From the NCBI GenBank assembly GCA_900109435.1, contig FNZT01000008.1, positions 62,001 to 126,000 of the forward strand: a DNA stretch of 64,000 nt. The letters run 5' to 3'. This document shows positions 16,704 to 25,220 of the stretch, piece after piece. Origin of the DNA: Ruminococcus sp. YRD2003. GTDB taxonomy: Bacteria > Bacillota > Clostridia > Oscillospirales > Ruminococcaceae. The notes beneath the pieces were generated by a model, which did no database searches, was not told the DNA's origin, and was given only the letters and a program-made list of their open reading frames with translations. Position 1 is the stretch's first letter, and every line of letters begins with the position of its first letter. Position numbers and translations under genes: made by a program.

Positions 16704-17282
16704 ATGAGAGAAGCAATTCAGATTCTAATAAATCAGATTCATGAAGAAGTCAATATGATAAGACGACATACGTTAGGAGAAGAGACATACCAAGGTGATT
16801 TGTTTAATCTTGTAGGCTCGTTTTCTGTAAACCAAAATGAAAGTCAAGTTAAATCTGATACAAATTGTCTTAAAGGCCGAAAAGGTGTATATCTATTTGT
16901 GGCTAATGATACATTTGAAGTATCAACTGAACAGATTCTATCATGGAATAGAGTTTCTTCTGCACCGCTGATTTCTCACGATCCTCAAGGAAACGTAATT
17001 CCTGCAACAGTACATAGTGGTGAAATATTCTATTTGGGATCTTGTTACTCAGAATCCGGCTCTCTTTTATCAAGATTACGACAACACTGTAACTATGCAG
17101 CTGACAAATCAAGTTTAAAGCTACAAAATAGAAATCGCCAATGGGTAAGACAATACTTAGTTGCATATTATTTTGCTATTAATAAAGAATATGATAACGA
17201 AGTGAAACGTATTATCTTACCTGCGATTGAAAGAGAACTTCATAATTCATTTTTCCATTTGGCAGGCAGTAAACGAACTTAA
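16704..17282 (+). CDS. Putative GIY-YIG-like nuclease moron
   Basis: 192 aa, AAAGGGA ribosome site. Markedly more AT-rich than its neighbours and on the opposite strand. GVYLFV and, after an insert, GEIFYLGSC resemble the GIY and YIG strands. RLRQH supplies the usual Arg, and IERELHNSF could supply the catalytic Glu. The assignment rests on these motifs only. It lies between Dit and the tape measure, with its stop codon directly abutting the tape-measure stop, and has its own promoter. These are signs of a moron, perhaps an anti-phage or superinfection-exclusion function. Confidence 0.5.
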   Translation: MREAIQILINQIHEEVNMIRRHTLGEETYQGDLFNLVGSFSVNQNESQVKSDTNCLKGRKGVYLFVANDTFEVSTEQILSWNRVSSAPLISHDPQGNVIPATVHSGEIFYLGSCYSESGSLLSRLRQHCNYAADKSSLKLQNRNRQWVRQYLVAYYFAINKEYDNEVKRIILPAIERELHNSFFHLAGSKRT

Positions 17283-20200
17283 TTATATATTCAGCGCATT
17301 CCTCGTCTGACGATAAATCTCCAGCCGCGACAGCGATTTCGGACTATTATTGGTCTGATTCACTGTGCGGCTGTTGTCATTGTTGTAGTAATTGTTGACC
17401 ACACCGCCGCTGCTGCCGTTCATCATAGCGCCGGAGATTCCGTCCATATCGACATTCAGCCCGGACTGCATCGTCAGCGTCATGGCATCAGCCACACCGG
17501 ACACAGCCGCCTCGACGTACTTCTTACTCTTGTTGATACCCTTTGCCAGCCCCTTCATGAAGTCCGGCATCCACTCCTCCACATCGGTCAGCGCACCCTT
17601 TTCAGGTACGGAGAAATGCAAGTACTCCCAGATGGAACGAGCTACATCCGCGACCGTATTGATCAGGCTGCCGAGCATATAGGTGATGCCGTTGATGAGA
17701 TTCTGCATGAGGTCGCGTCCCCATGACCACGAGCTGTTGACCTTGTCCATGACTGCGTTATACACAGCGTTCATGGCATTGACGACCGCATCCCGCACAC
17801 CGCCGAGCCTGTCGCCGATGCCGTTTTTGATGCCGTCCCAGATAGACAGCACGGCTTCCTTGACACGATTCATGGCACTGCGCACGGTATCTGGCATTGC
17901 ATCCCAGACCGCTTGCACAACGGATTTGATTGCATTGACCGCAGTACGAACTACGCCGGATACAGCTTCCCAAGTAGTCGTCACCACGGACTTGATGTCA
18001 AGCTGCCCCGTTTTGATGAGGTTCTTCAGCGCCGTCCATACCGCCATGACGATCATTTTGATATCGTCCAGCGCTGCGTAGATCACAGAAGATACAGCTT
18101 TCCATGTGGTCGTAATGACATTGCGGATATTTTCAAGCGCCGTTTTGATCGTGCTGACGATCGTTTTCCAGCCGGAAGTGATACCGATGCTGATCTGCGA
18201 CATCGTCGCATCAATCTCAGTATTGGCGTTTGTCCAGACTGTTTTGACCGTATCAAACACCTGCGTCATGAAGCCCTGCACCGATGTTACAACATTGGAT
18301 AGTGCGCTCTGAATTACACTGCTGATTTTCTCAGCAAGACCGCCTGCAAAGCTGTTGACCGCATCGTTCACCACGCTGGTATTTGCGTTGATGCCATCGG
18401 CAAGTCCCTGCATGAAGTCCGGCATCCAGCTCTCGAAATCCGCAAGAGGTCCCTCATCAGGTACAGAGAAGTGCAGGAAGGACTTAATCTTGTTTGCCAC
18501 GCCCTTGACCGCATCAGCAACCTTGCCGATACAGTTCTTAATGCCGTTGACGATACCGTTGATGATATCTGCGCCCCACTGGAACGCCTGCGATGCAAGG
18601 TTCTTGATGAAGCTCACCGCAGCATTGAAGCCGTTGACGATAGTGTCTTTGATTGCCGTGATCTTCTGCGTCACGGCATTTTTCACGCTGTCCCAGATAT
18701 TCGATACCGTTATTTTAATGGTATTCAGGATATTGGTGACAGTATTTTTTATGCCGTTCCAGATAGAAGAAACGACGGAAGAAATGGTATTCAGCACCCC
18801 GGAAATAAACCCGCTGATTGCATTCCACACAGCAGAAACAACCGCATAAATTGCGTTCAGCGTATTCGTGATATGATCCTTGATGCTGTTCCAGATGCTG
18901 GAAATTACTGACCAGATCGCATTGACCACACCGGAGATAAAGCCGGAGATCGCGTTCCAGACTGAAGGAACGACATTGCTGATCGCGTCCATCACCGTGG
19001 TGATCGCTGTATGAATCGCATTCCATACGGTTTCAATGACGCTCTTGATAGCCTCCAGAACGATCGTCACAACCGCCTTGATATTCTCCCATGCTGTGGT
19101 AATCTTTTCGTGAATCCAGTCCATGACGCGACTGATAATTACATGGATAGCCTCAAAAATCGTCTCGAACAGATATCTGAATGCTTCCAGCAGCGGAGAG
19201 ATAAAGTCGTAGATTGTCTGCCATACTGTAGAAATGACATTCCAGATTGCATTCAGCACCGTGCTGATCGCTGTATGAATCGCATTCCAGACAACAGTAA
19301 TAACCGTCTTGATCAGGTTGATCTTTTCAGCGACGGAGTTATAAATCGCCGTCCAGATACCGACAAAGAAATTCTTGATACCCGTCCAGATAGTTGTGAA
19401 AAAGTTCTTGATCGCTTTTAGGACGGTGATTACGAAGTTCTTTATACCGTTCCAGATGTTGACGAAAAAGTTCTTGATGCTCGTCCAGACGCCTACCCAG
19501 AATTCCTTCACTTCACCAAGATCGGTGCCAAAAATACCGCAGATCATATTCAGCGCATTTTTCAGCGTATCCTTGATGAAATTCCATACCGCAGAAAATA
19601 TACCCTTGATACCGTCCCACACTCTGATCCAGTCGCCGGTGAAGATGCCGACGAAAATATCCAGAACACTCAGGATGATGTCTGTCACAGCCTTGAAGAT
19701 ATTTGCAATCTGCTGGAACTGCCCCTCAAAGATCGGTTTCAGGAACTTGCAGAGTCCGTCCCATACTGCCTTGATGACTTCGCTGATGTTTTTGAAGTCG
19801 AAGCCGAGAGCGTTGATTCGGTCAACAATGCCCTGACAGAAGCCGGAAAAGATACTCTTGATCTGCTCCCAGATCGCCGTGATCTTGTTTCGGAAGTCCT
19901 CATTGGTACGCCACAAATGCACAAAAGCCGCCACCAGTGCAGCGACAACTGCAATGACAGCGACCACAGGCGCACTGATACCGCCGATAGCAGCTCCGAA
20001 GGAAGTGAACGCCGCCTTTGCGCTTGCAATGATCGTCGGCAGGTTTGCTACAAGCTGCATCAGCTTGCCGACACCGATCATTGTTTTGCCGACCACCACA
20101 AGGAGAGGTCCGAGAGCAGCCGCTACAAGTGCAACCTTGACAATGGTTTCCTTTGTTGCAGGCGACAGCGCATTGAATTTATCAATAAGCCCCTGAATAC

Positions 20201-21617
20201 GTGAAACAATAGACCTGATTGCAGGCATCAGGATTTCACCGAAGGAAATGGCAAGCTCCTGAAGCTGCGATTTCAGAATGGTGAGCTGACCGCCGAGATT
20301 ATCCTGCATCACGGCAGCCATCTTTTCAGTGACACCGTTATAGCCGTCGATTTCATCGGAACAGGTGCTGATCGCACCTTCCAGCTTCTGAATATCCGAG
20401 GGCGCAGCATTCATCAGCGCAAGGAAACCTGACATTGCATTCTTGCCGACAAGCGCCTGCGCCGCCGATGCCTGTTCCGATTCGGACATCTGTGCGAAAG
20501 CAACACGGCAGTCTGCGAGAATGTCGTTCAACTCACGCATCGAGCCGTCCTGATTGGTGGTTGCGATCTCCATTTCACCGAAGGCATCACCGCAGAACTT
20601 GACATCACCTGCAAGGGCGGTCATGATTGAACGGAGCGCCGTACCGGACTGCGAACCCTTGATACCGCTGTTTGCCATCAGACCGATTGCCTGTGCGGTA
20701 TCCTCGCAGGAGAATCCCAGAGAACCCGCAACAGGCGCACAGTATTTGAAGGTTTCACCCATCATCGACACATTGGTATTTGCGTTCGACGATGCCGCCG
20801 CCAGCACATCAGCAAAATGACCGCTGTCGGCAGCAGATAAGCCGAAAGCGGTCAGAGCGTCAGTTACAATATCCGAAGTTGTCGCCAAGTCCTCGCCGGA
20901 AGCGGCAGCAAGGTTCATAATACCCTCGATACCTTCCAGCATATCTCCGGTTTTCCAGCCCGCCATCGCCATGTAGTTCATGGCATCGGCGGCCTCGGAA
21001 GCGGAGAACTTGGTCTTTGCGCCCATTTCACGGGCTTTGTCACGCAGTGCATCCAGCTCATCACCAGTCGCACCTGATACAGCAGCGACCTTCGACATAG
21101 CAGAATCGAAATCCGCAGCGGTCTTGACAGCAGCAGTTCCGGCAGCCATGACGGGAACGGTCACATGAGTGGTCAGTGTCGTACCGACATCGGCGATTTT
21201 GTCGCCCGCCTTTTCGAGCATTTCTCCCGCCTGACCGAGCTTGGCAAGAGCCGTGCTGGAAGCCTCCGCCTCACGCAGGAGGTTCTGCAGCTCCTGTTCC
21301 GTTTCGATGATCTCACGCTGGAGGGCATCGTACTGCTCCTGCGAAATGTCACCATTGGCGAGTGCCGTGTTTGCCTGTTCCGCAGCGGTTTTCAGGGTTT
21401 CCAGCTTTTCTTTGGTAGCTGTCACCGCATCGGCGAGGAGTTTGTGTTTCTGCGAGAGCAGTTCCGTGTTGGAAGGATCGAGCTTCAGCAGTTTCTGTAC
21501 ATCCTTGAGCTGCGTCTGCGTGTTCTTGATGTTTTTGTTGACACCTTCCAGCGCCTTCGACAGCTTGGTCGTATCGCCGCCGATTTCGACCGTGATGCCC
21601 TTGATTCTGTTTGCCAT
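17283..21617 (-). CDS. Tail tape measure protein
   Basis: 1444 aa, start with AGGAGGTGAAACCGC. Residues 10-130 are coiled coil (LSKALEGVNKNIKNTQTQLK). Residues about 165-480 are the TP901-type tape-measure core. Hydrophobic segments follow near 505-570 (TIVKVALVAAALGPLLVVVG). Residues 570-1000 are a long Trp-periodic repeat region (units such as SVWNAISGFISGVVNAIW). Two homologous blocks, FLHFSVPDEGPLADFESWMP and YLHFSVPEKGALTDVEEWMP, show an internal duplication. It sets tail length and is ejected with the DNA. A terminator lies about 30 bp upstream of its start, so expression needs read-through. Confidence 0.95.
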   Translation of the reverse strand: MANRIKGITVEIGGDTTKLSKALEGVNKNIKNTQTQLKDVQKLLKLDPSNTELLSQKHKLLADAVTATKEKLETLKTAAEQANTALANGDISQEQYDALQREIIETEQELQNLLREAEASSTALAKLGQAGEMLEKAGDKIADVGTTLTTHVTVPVMAAGTAAVKTAADFDSAMSKVAAVSGATGDELDALRDKAREMGAKTKFSASEAADAMNYMAMAGWKTGDMLEGIEGIMNLAAASGEDLATTSDIVTDALTAFGLSAADSGHFADVLAAASSNANTNVSMMGETFKYCAPVAGSLGFSCEDTAQAIGLMANSGIKGSQSGTALRSIMTALAGDVKFCGDAFGEMEIATTNQDGSMRELNDILADCRVAFAQMSESEQASAAQALVGKNAMSGFLALMNAAPSDIQKLEGAISTCSDEIDGYNGVTEKMAAVMQDNLGGQLTILKSQLQELAISFGEILMPAIRSIVSRIQGLIDKFNALSPATKETIVKVALVAAALGPLLVVVGKTMIGVGKLMQLVANLPTIIASAKAAFTSFGAAIGGISAPVVAVIAVVAALVAAFVHLWRTNEDFRNKITAIWEQIKSIFSGFCQGIVDRINALGFDFKNISEVIKAVWDGLCKFLKPIFEGQFQQIANIFKAVTDIILSVLDIFVGIFTGDWIRVWDGIKGIFSAVWNFIKDTLKNALNMICGIFGTDLGEVKEFWVGVWTSIKNFFVNIWNGIKNFVITVLKAIKNFFTTIWTGIKNFFVGIWTAIYNSVAEKINLIKTVITVVWNAIHTAISTVLNAIWNVISTVWQTIYDFISPLLEAFRYLFETIFEAIHVIISRVMDWIHEKITTAWENIKAVVTIVLEAIKSVIETVWNAIHTAITTVMDAISNVVPSVWNAISGFISGVVNAIWSVISSIWNSIKDHITNTLNAIYAVVSAVWNAISGFISGVLNTISSVVSSIWNGIKNTVTNILNTIKITVSNIWDSVKNAVTQKITAIKDTIVNGFNAAVSFIKNLASQAFQWGADIINGIVNGIKNCIGKVADAVKGVANKIKSFLHFSVPDEGPLADFESWMPDFMQGLADGINANTSVVNDAVNSFAGGLAEKISSVIQSALSNVVTSVQGFMTQVFDTVKTVWTNANTEIDATMSQISIGITSGWKTIVSTIKTALENIRNVITTTWKAVSSVIYAALDDIKMIVMAVWTALKNLIKTGQLDIKSVVTTTWEAVSGVVRTAVNAIKSVVQAVWDAMPDTVRSAMNRVKEAVLSIWDGIKNGIGDRLGGVRDAVVNAMNAVYNAVMDKVNSSWSWGRDLMQNLINGITYMLGSLINTVADVARSIWEYLHFSVPEKGALTDVEEWMPDFMKGLAKGINKSKKYVEAAVSGVADAMTLTMQSGLNVDMDGISGAMMNGSSGGVVNNYYNNDNSRTVNQTNNSPKSLSRLEIYRQTRNALNI

Positions 21618-21644
21618 GCGGTTTCACCTCCTCTGTGAGGGCAT

Positions 21645-21672
21645 GAAAAAAGCAGCCCCGAAGGACTGCTCA
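21645..21672 (-). terminator. Terminator of the EamA cassette
   Basis: On the minus strand AGCAGTCC-TTCG-GGGCTGCT followed by TTTTTT: an 8-bp stem with a stable UUCG loop. It ends the EamA transcript and lies between that gene and the tape measure, so late transcription must pass it. Confidence 0.93.
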
Positions 21673-21721
21673 GTGTATATTCAGTTACTAAGCTAAATCA
21701 GAATTTGCCGTTATTTGTTTC

Positions 21722-22588
21722 CTATGCCCAGATTGCCATCGCCAAAGTGCCGACAACAATCAGAATCAACCCGGCAAGCGCCTTTCTGCTCAACTTTTCT
21801 TTGAATACGAAATAGGAAAAAGCGACGGAAACGATAATGCTGAGCTTATCGATCGGTACGACAACGCTGACAACGCCGTTCTGTATGGAGTAATAGTAAC
21901 AGAGCCATGATGCGCCTGTGGCAATCCCGGACAGAGCTATGAATACAAGTTCTTTGGAATCAGTATTTTTCAGTTCAGCACCTTTGCCTTTAACGAAGAC
22001 GATCAGCCAAGCCATAACAAGAACAACACCAGTACGGATTGCCGTCCCGAGATTTGATTCTACATCCGTTATGCCGATCTTTCCCAGAATAGAGGTCAGG
22101 GCAGCAAAAACAGCGGAACCGATCGCGTAGGGCAGCCACGTGCGCTTTGTGTCCTTTGCTTCAGTTTTCTTCTTTTCGATCATCAGAAACACGCCTTCCG
22201 CAAGAAGTGCAGTACCGATCAGCTTGACCGCCAGATGTTCTGTCTCACTGAAAAGGATGATTGCGATAAGCACTGTCAGAACCGTGCTGGATTTATCGAC
22301 GGGAACGACCTTGTTCACATCGCCGACGGACAGGGCTTTAAAATAGCAGATCCACGAGGCTCCTGTCGCAAAGCCGGACAGAATTAAGAAGATGATAGAT
22401 TTTGCCGATATTTCCGTGATCGTTCCAGCAGAGCCAACGATAAACACCATGATCCAGGCAAAAAGGAGTACAACGACCGTCCGCAGAGCAGTCGCCACGT
22501 CTGAATCAGTCTTTTTGATTCCGCATTTCGCAAGTATCGCCGTAAGTCCGGCAAAGAGCGCGGACAAAGCCGCCATGATCAGCCACAT
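21722..22588 (-). CDS. EamA-family (DMT) transporter, cargo gene
   Basis: 288 aa, GGGGAAG site before the ATG. About ten hydrophobic segments in two homologous halves, each with the EamA signature (FATGASWICYFKALSVGDV and IATGASWLCYYYSIQNGVV). It is a membrane permease of the drug/metabolite transporter group; substrate unknown. It is not a phage structural gene, yet it sits between the tail chaperones and the tape measure. It has a strong promoter upstream and a strong terminator downstream, the classic layout of a moron. It probably gives the lysogen a transport function. Confidence 0.9.
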   Translation of the reverse strand: MWLIMAALSALFAGLTAILAKCGIKKTDSDVATALRTVVVLLFAWIMVFIVGSAGTITEISAKSIIFLILSGFATGASWICYFKALSVGDVNKVVPVDKSSTVLTVLIAIILFSETEHLAVKLIGTALLAEGVFLMIEKKKTEAKDTKRTWLPYAIGSAVFAALTSILGKIGITDVESNLGTAIRTGVVLVMAWLIVFVKGKGAELKNTDSKELVFIALSGIATGASWLCYYYSIQNGVVSVVVPIDKLSIIVSVAFSYFVFKEKLSRKALAGLILIVVGTLAMAIWA

Positions 22589-22696
22589 ATCTTCCCCTTA
22601 TTCATTGTCATATATTCTGGTAATTCTCGTCCATCAATTATCTCTAAGATAAATCCCGATTTAGCGAAGGAAGCTTCATGTTTCCTTCACAACAGA

Positions 22697-22725
22697 ATTA
22701 TAACACAGAAGGAAGAAAAAGTCAA
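22697..22725 (-). promoter_or_regulatory. EamA cassette promoter
   Basis: TTGACT (22725-22720), 17-bp spacer, TATAAT (22702-22697). The -35 box begins one base after the stop codon of the tail chaperone. The leader of about 100 nt contains the hairpin GAAGGAA / TTCCTTC. Confidence 0.9.
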
Positions 22726-22893
22726 TCAGAACGCATCAAAGTCTGCCTGTCCAGCGACCTCATGCCAGCCGTCATATTCGTCATTTTCCTTTTCGGTGAA
22801 CATATCATTCACGACTCCGATCGTGAGCAGATCAAGCTCCGAGAGGGACAGCCCAATCTGCACACATCGGAGAAGGAAGAGGGGCGTTGTCAT
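22726..22893 (-). CDS. Tail assembly chaperone T part (frameshift product)
   Basis: 55 codons from ATG 22893: MTTPLFLLRCVQIGLSLSEL, then a stretch ending DGWHEVAGQADFDAF. This is the conserved C-terminal half of siphovirus gpG-T fusions. Its frame is -1 to the upstream chaperone and stays open back to the slippery site A-AAA-AAC at 22920-22914, so it is mainly made by ribosomal frameshifting. The ATG overlapping the gpG stop (ATGA) could also allow some separate product. Confidence 0.85.
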   Translation of the reverse strand: MTTPLFLLRCVQIGLSLSELDLLTIGVVNDMFTEKENDEYDGWHEVAGQADFDAF

Positions 22894-23270
22894 CGGGCGG
22901 TCAGTTTTTCGATGTTTTTTTTAGACTCCGCCTGCGTCTCCACGTTGAGTCCCCACAGTTCAATGAGCTGCGGCAGCACCTCATAAATGGAGAACGTGTT
23001 GAACGCTTCGAGCCATTCATCGGGATTGTCCGGGACGTTCTCCGGATCAGCGTGTTTCGCCATGATGTATGCGATATTCTCGAACACCTCAAGGCTCTCA
23101 ATGTCAAGGGTAGAGTCTTCCTCGTCGCCCTCCTGAACAGAAGTCTGAAGGGCGGCGAAGTCCTTGTAAATGTCCCTGCGGAACTTGATGCGGTAAAGGC
23201 GAGGCACAGCGGCACTCGCCTTGAACGGAACCTCGATGCCGTCAACGGTAATCGTCTTTTTAATAGCCAT
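22890..23270 (-). CDS. Tail assembly chaperone G
   Basis: 126 aa. ITVDGIEVPFKASAAVPRLY and RIKFRRDIYKDFAAL, then an acidic middle and FSIYEVLPQLIELWGLN, match the gpG-like chaperone of Firmicute siphophages. It coats the tape measure during tail assembly. Near its 3' end codons AAA AAA AAC contain the slippery heptamer A-AAA-AAC; a -1 shift continues as HRKTDRPMTTPLF into the T part. It follows the tail tube gene. Confidence 0.9.
   Translation of the reverse strand: MAIKKTITVDGIEVPFKASAAVPRLYRIKFRRDIYKDFAALQTSVQEGDEEDSTLDIESLEVFENIAYIMAKHADPENVPDNPDEWLEAFNTFSIYEVLPQLIELWGLNVETQAESKKNIEKLTAR
22914..22920 (-). promoter_or_regulatory. Programmed -1 frameshift site
   Basis: A-AAA-AAC heptamer (minus strand) in the gpG frame, about 9 codons before its stop. 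The -1 frame is open into the T part for 55 further codons. This is the canonical position for the tail-chaperone frameshift. Confidence 0.85.
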
Positions 23271-23281
23271 GCTGTACCTCC

Positions 23282-23923
23282 TTACTCGGTCGCTGCCGCA
23301 GCAGAACCGCCGGATTTGGCGGATGCGGAACGTGTGCCTGAGCTGTTGTTTGTTGCAGCAGTCGGCATATAGACCGCATTGTACCAGTTGTCGTAGGTCG
23401 TCTGGTCAGTGCTTTCGCAGGTCTTGGACTTCACCAGACCGTTCGGCAGCGCCGATGCCTTGAGGGAGAGCTTTTCCGTCTTGACGGACTTGCTTTCCTC
23501 GGTAGTCTCACCCTCAGTCGCAGGACGGGACGCAGAACAGCAGTACAGCACATGACGGATGTGGTTCTTGTCTCCGTCAAACTCAAACATGAGTGCGAAC
23601 TGCGATGTCTCCGCGTCGTTGCGCTCCACCAGAACGCCCTTTGCATCAAGCTGTTCACCGAGAATCGCCGTTGCAAAGTCAGTCGTGATGAGAGCGACCT
23701 CCAGATCACCGTCATAGCCTGCGTTGTTGTTGATGACATAATAAACGCTGTTATCGGCATAAAAATTCTCGTTCTCGCCGTTGGCATCGATAGAAAGCGA
23801 TACCGCACCGGGCAGACGCACAGGCGTTGCAAATGTCGGAACGCCATCGTCCGACCATGCCGTAATCTTCGCCCAGTGAACCTTGTTCAGACCGAACTTC
23901 ACCTTGTTTTTCTGCAGTGCCAT
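23282..23923 (-). CDS. Major tail tube protein
   Basis: 213 aa, GGAGGTATAACA site. KVKFGLNKVHWAKITAWSDD, RLPGAVSLSIDANGENENFY and ADNSVYYVINNNAGYDGDLE match the phi13-type major tail protein family. The C-terminus is a low-complexity Ser/Ala tail (SGTRSASAKSGGSAAAATE). It polymerises into the tail tube around the tape measure. It sits between the tail-completion gene and the chaperones, the normal order. Confidence 0.9.
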   Translation of the reverse strand: MALQKNKVKFGLNKVHWAKITAWSDDGVPTFATPVRLPGAVSLSIDANGENENFYADNSVYYVINNNAGYDGDLEVALITTDFATAILGEQLDAKGVLVERNDAETSQFALMFEFDGDKNHIRHVLYCCSASRPATEGETTEESKSVKTEKLSLKASALPNGLVKSKTCESTDQTTYDNWYNAVYMPTAATNNSSGTRSASAKSGGSAAAATE

Positions 23924-23925
23924 TG

Positions 23926-24243
23926 TTATACCTCCATTTCGAATAAGACCTCATAGAGCTGTTCGCTCTCGATGTAGGTTTCCGTTTTCGTGTAATAGAT
24001 ATTGTGCTGCGTCAGCACTTCCTCCACGCGGCTTTCCGCATCGGGCGATTTTTCATCCGTATACAGTTCAACGTCAAGCTGCTTGAAGCTGTGATACATC
24101 AGATTATCCGCGCCGAAGGTATCCTCGCCGGGTGAGAGAAAAATAACAAAGGGCGGTTTCGGAGACTCGCCCTCGGCAAAATGATGATAGGCGAACGGCA
24201 TCCCAATCTCCTGCATCATTTCATTGATTTCTTCATAGGTCAT
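23926..24243 (-). CDS. Tail completion/terminator-like protein
   Basis: 105 aa. MPFAYHHFAEGESPKPPFVI, LYTDEKSPDAESRVEEVL and the C-terminal ESEQLYEVLFEME fit the small tail-terminator/connector proteins encoded between the gp10-like and tail-tube genes. It likely caps the tail for joining to the head. It overlaps the gp10-like gene by 4 bp. Confidence 0.75.
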   Translation of the reverse strand: MTYEEINEMMQEIGMPFAYHHFAEGESPKPPFVIFLSPGEDTFGADNLMYHSFKQLDVELYTDEKSPDAESRVEEVLTQHNIYYTKTETYIESEQLYEVLFEMEV

Positions 24244-24608
24244 GACAGCGCCTCCTCGATAAGATGCGTGAGCATTTCCTCGCCGTGCGCTTCCGCAGGC
24301 GCGATATGCGGCTTGCCGGATACACGTCCGCCGTTGCGCTTTGCATGACCTTTTTCAAGCAGGTGCGCAAGCTGGTAGCGGTCTTTCGAGTGAACGGTCA
24401 TTTCAAGAGAATGGCTGTTCTCCTTCGTTTTCTTCGTCGTCCAGCTCTTTCGGTACTTGCCGGTTCGCTTCGGAGCGTTGGCGGAGATTTCCTTCTTGAC
24501 GGAGGTTGCTGTCTTTTTCACAGCCGCTTTCATGGCAGTATCTGCAAGGTCTGCATATTCCGTCAGACCGCGCATGATCTCCGCTGCCATATCGTCAATT
24601 GAAGTCAT
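24240..24608 (-). CDS. HK97 gp10-like tail-component protein
   Basis: 122 aa from the ATG at 24608 (GGCGGGTG site). Basic central part KEISANAPKRTGKYRKSWTT and LAHLLEKGHAKRNGGRVSGK, then PHIAPAEAH, are characteristic of the HK97 gp10 family. It acts at head-tail joining or tail completion. It overlaps the head-closure gene by 14 bp. Confidence 0.88.
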   Translation of the reverse strand: MTSIDDMAAEIMRGLTEYADLADTAMKAAVKKTATSVKKEISANAPKRTGKYRKSWTTKKTKENSHSLEMTVHSKDRYQLAHLLEKGHAKRNGGRVSGKPHIAPAEAHGEEMLTHLIEEALS

Positions 24609-24948
24609 CCTGTTCACCCGCCTTTCGTGTGACTGCCGTGATTTTCATATAATCAAGCGATTTATAATTCGGCAGTACACCGTTGATGTCATACACCAGA
24701 CCACGGAAGCGGAGCTTGTGCGTGGTGGTATTGATTTTCTTGGTATCGGGTGTCTGCCGGACAGTGAATTCCAGTGATACGACTTCCTGCGTCACGCCCG
24801 CCTCGGTTGTTTCCGTCGATGTCTTTACGGACACGGCAGCCCAGCAGGAGAAGGCTTCCTCCCACCGGGCTTTGTGGTTGCCGATGCCGTCTATCTTCGT
24901 GCTGTGTTCCAGAAAGGCGATGCGCTGATTCAGCGTTCCGATCTCCAT
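24595..24948 (-). CDS. Head closure protein
   Basis: 117 aa. IGTLNQRIAFLEHSTKIDGI, RWEEAFSCWAAV and the beta-rich rest match phage head-tail adaptor (SPP1 gp16-like) proteins. It seals the connector after DNA packaging. Overlaps its upstream neighbour by one base and the gp10-like gene by 14 bp. Confidence 0.85.
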   Translation of the reverse strand: MEIGTLNQRIAFLEHSTKIDGIGNHKARWEEAFSCWAAVSVKTSTETTEAGVTQEVVSLEFTVRQTPDTKKINTTTHKLRFRGLVYDINGVLPNYKSLDYMKITAVTRKAGEQDDFN

Positions 24949-25220
24949 CAGATCACCCCTTCACGCTGCGCAAATAACAGCGACCGGAGCGTGAGCGTCA
25001 GCTTGTGGTAGTCAGCACCGTTGCGGTTCTCGTAGAGGTAAGAAACAGTATACAGCATAGCCTGCCGGGTGGTTTCCTCATTGACCGCAAGTGCCTGCTC
25101 GTCCATTCTGCCGACGTCCTGCACCAGTCGCTTGGCAGTGTCGATCAGTGAGAGGATGAGTTTGTCATCCTCTGTATGATCCACACGAAGATAGTTTTTG
25201 GTTTCATTAAGCGTAATCAT
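24948..25220 (-). CDS. Head-tail connector protein (gp6-like)
   Basis: 90 aa. ITLNETKNYLRVDHTEDDKL and ILSLIDTAKRLVQDV are the helical signature of the HK97 gp6/phage gp6-like connector. It forms the ring under the portal. Overlaps both neighbours (ATGA with the capsid gene). Confidence 0.9.
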   Translation of the reverse strand: MITLNETKNYLRVDHTEDDKLILSLIDTAKRLVQDVGRMDEQALAVNEETTRQAMLYTVSYLYENRNGADYHKLTLTLRSLLFAQREGVI

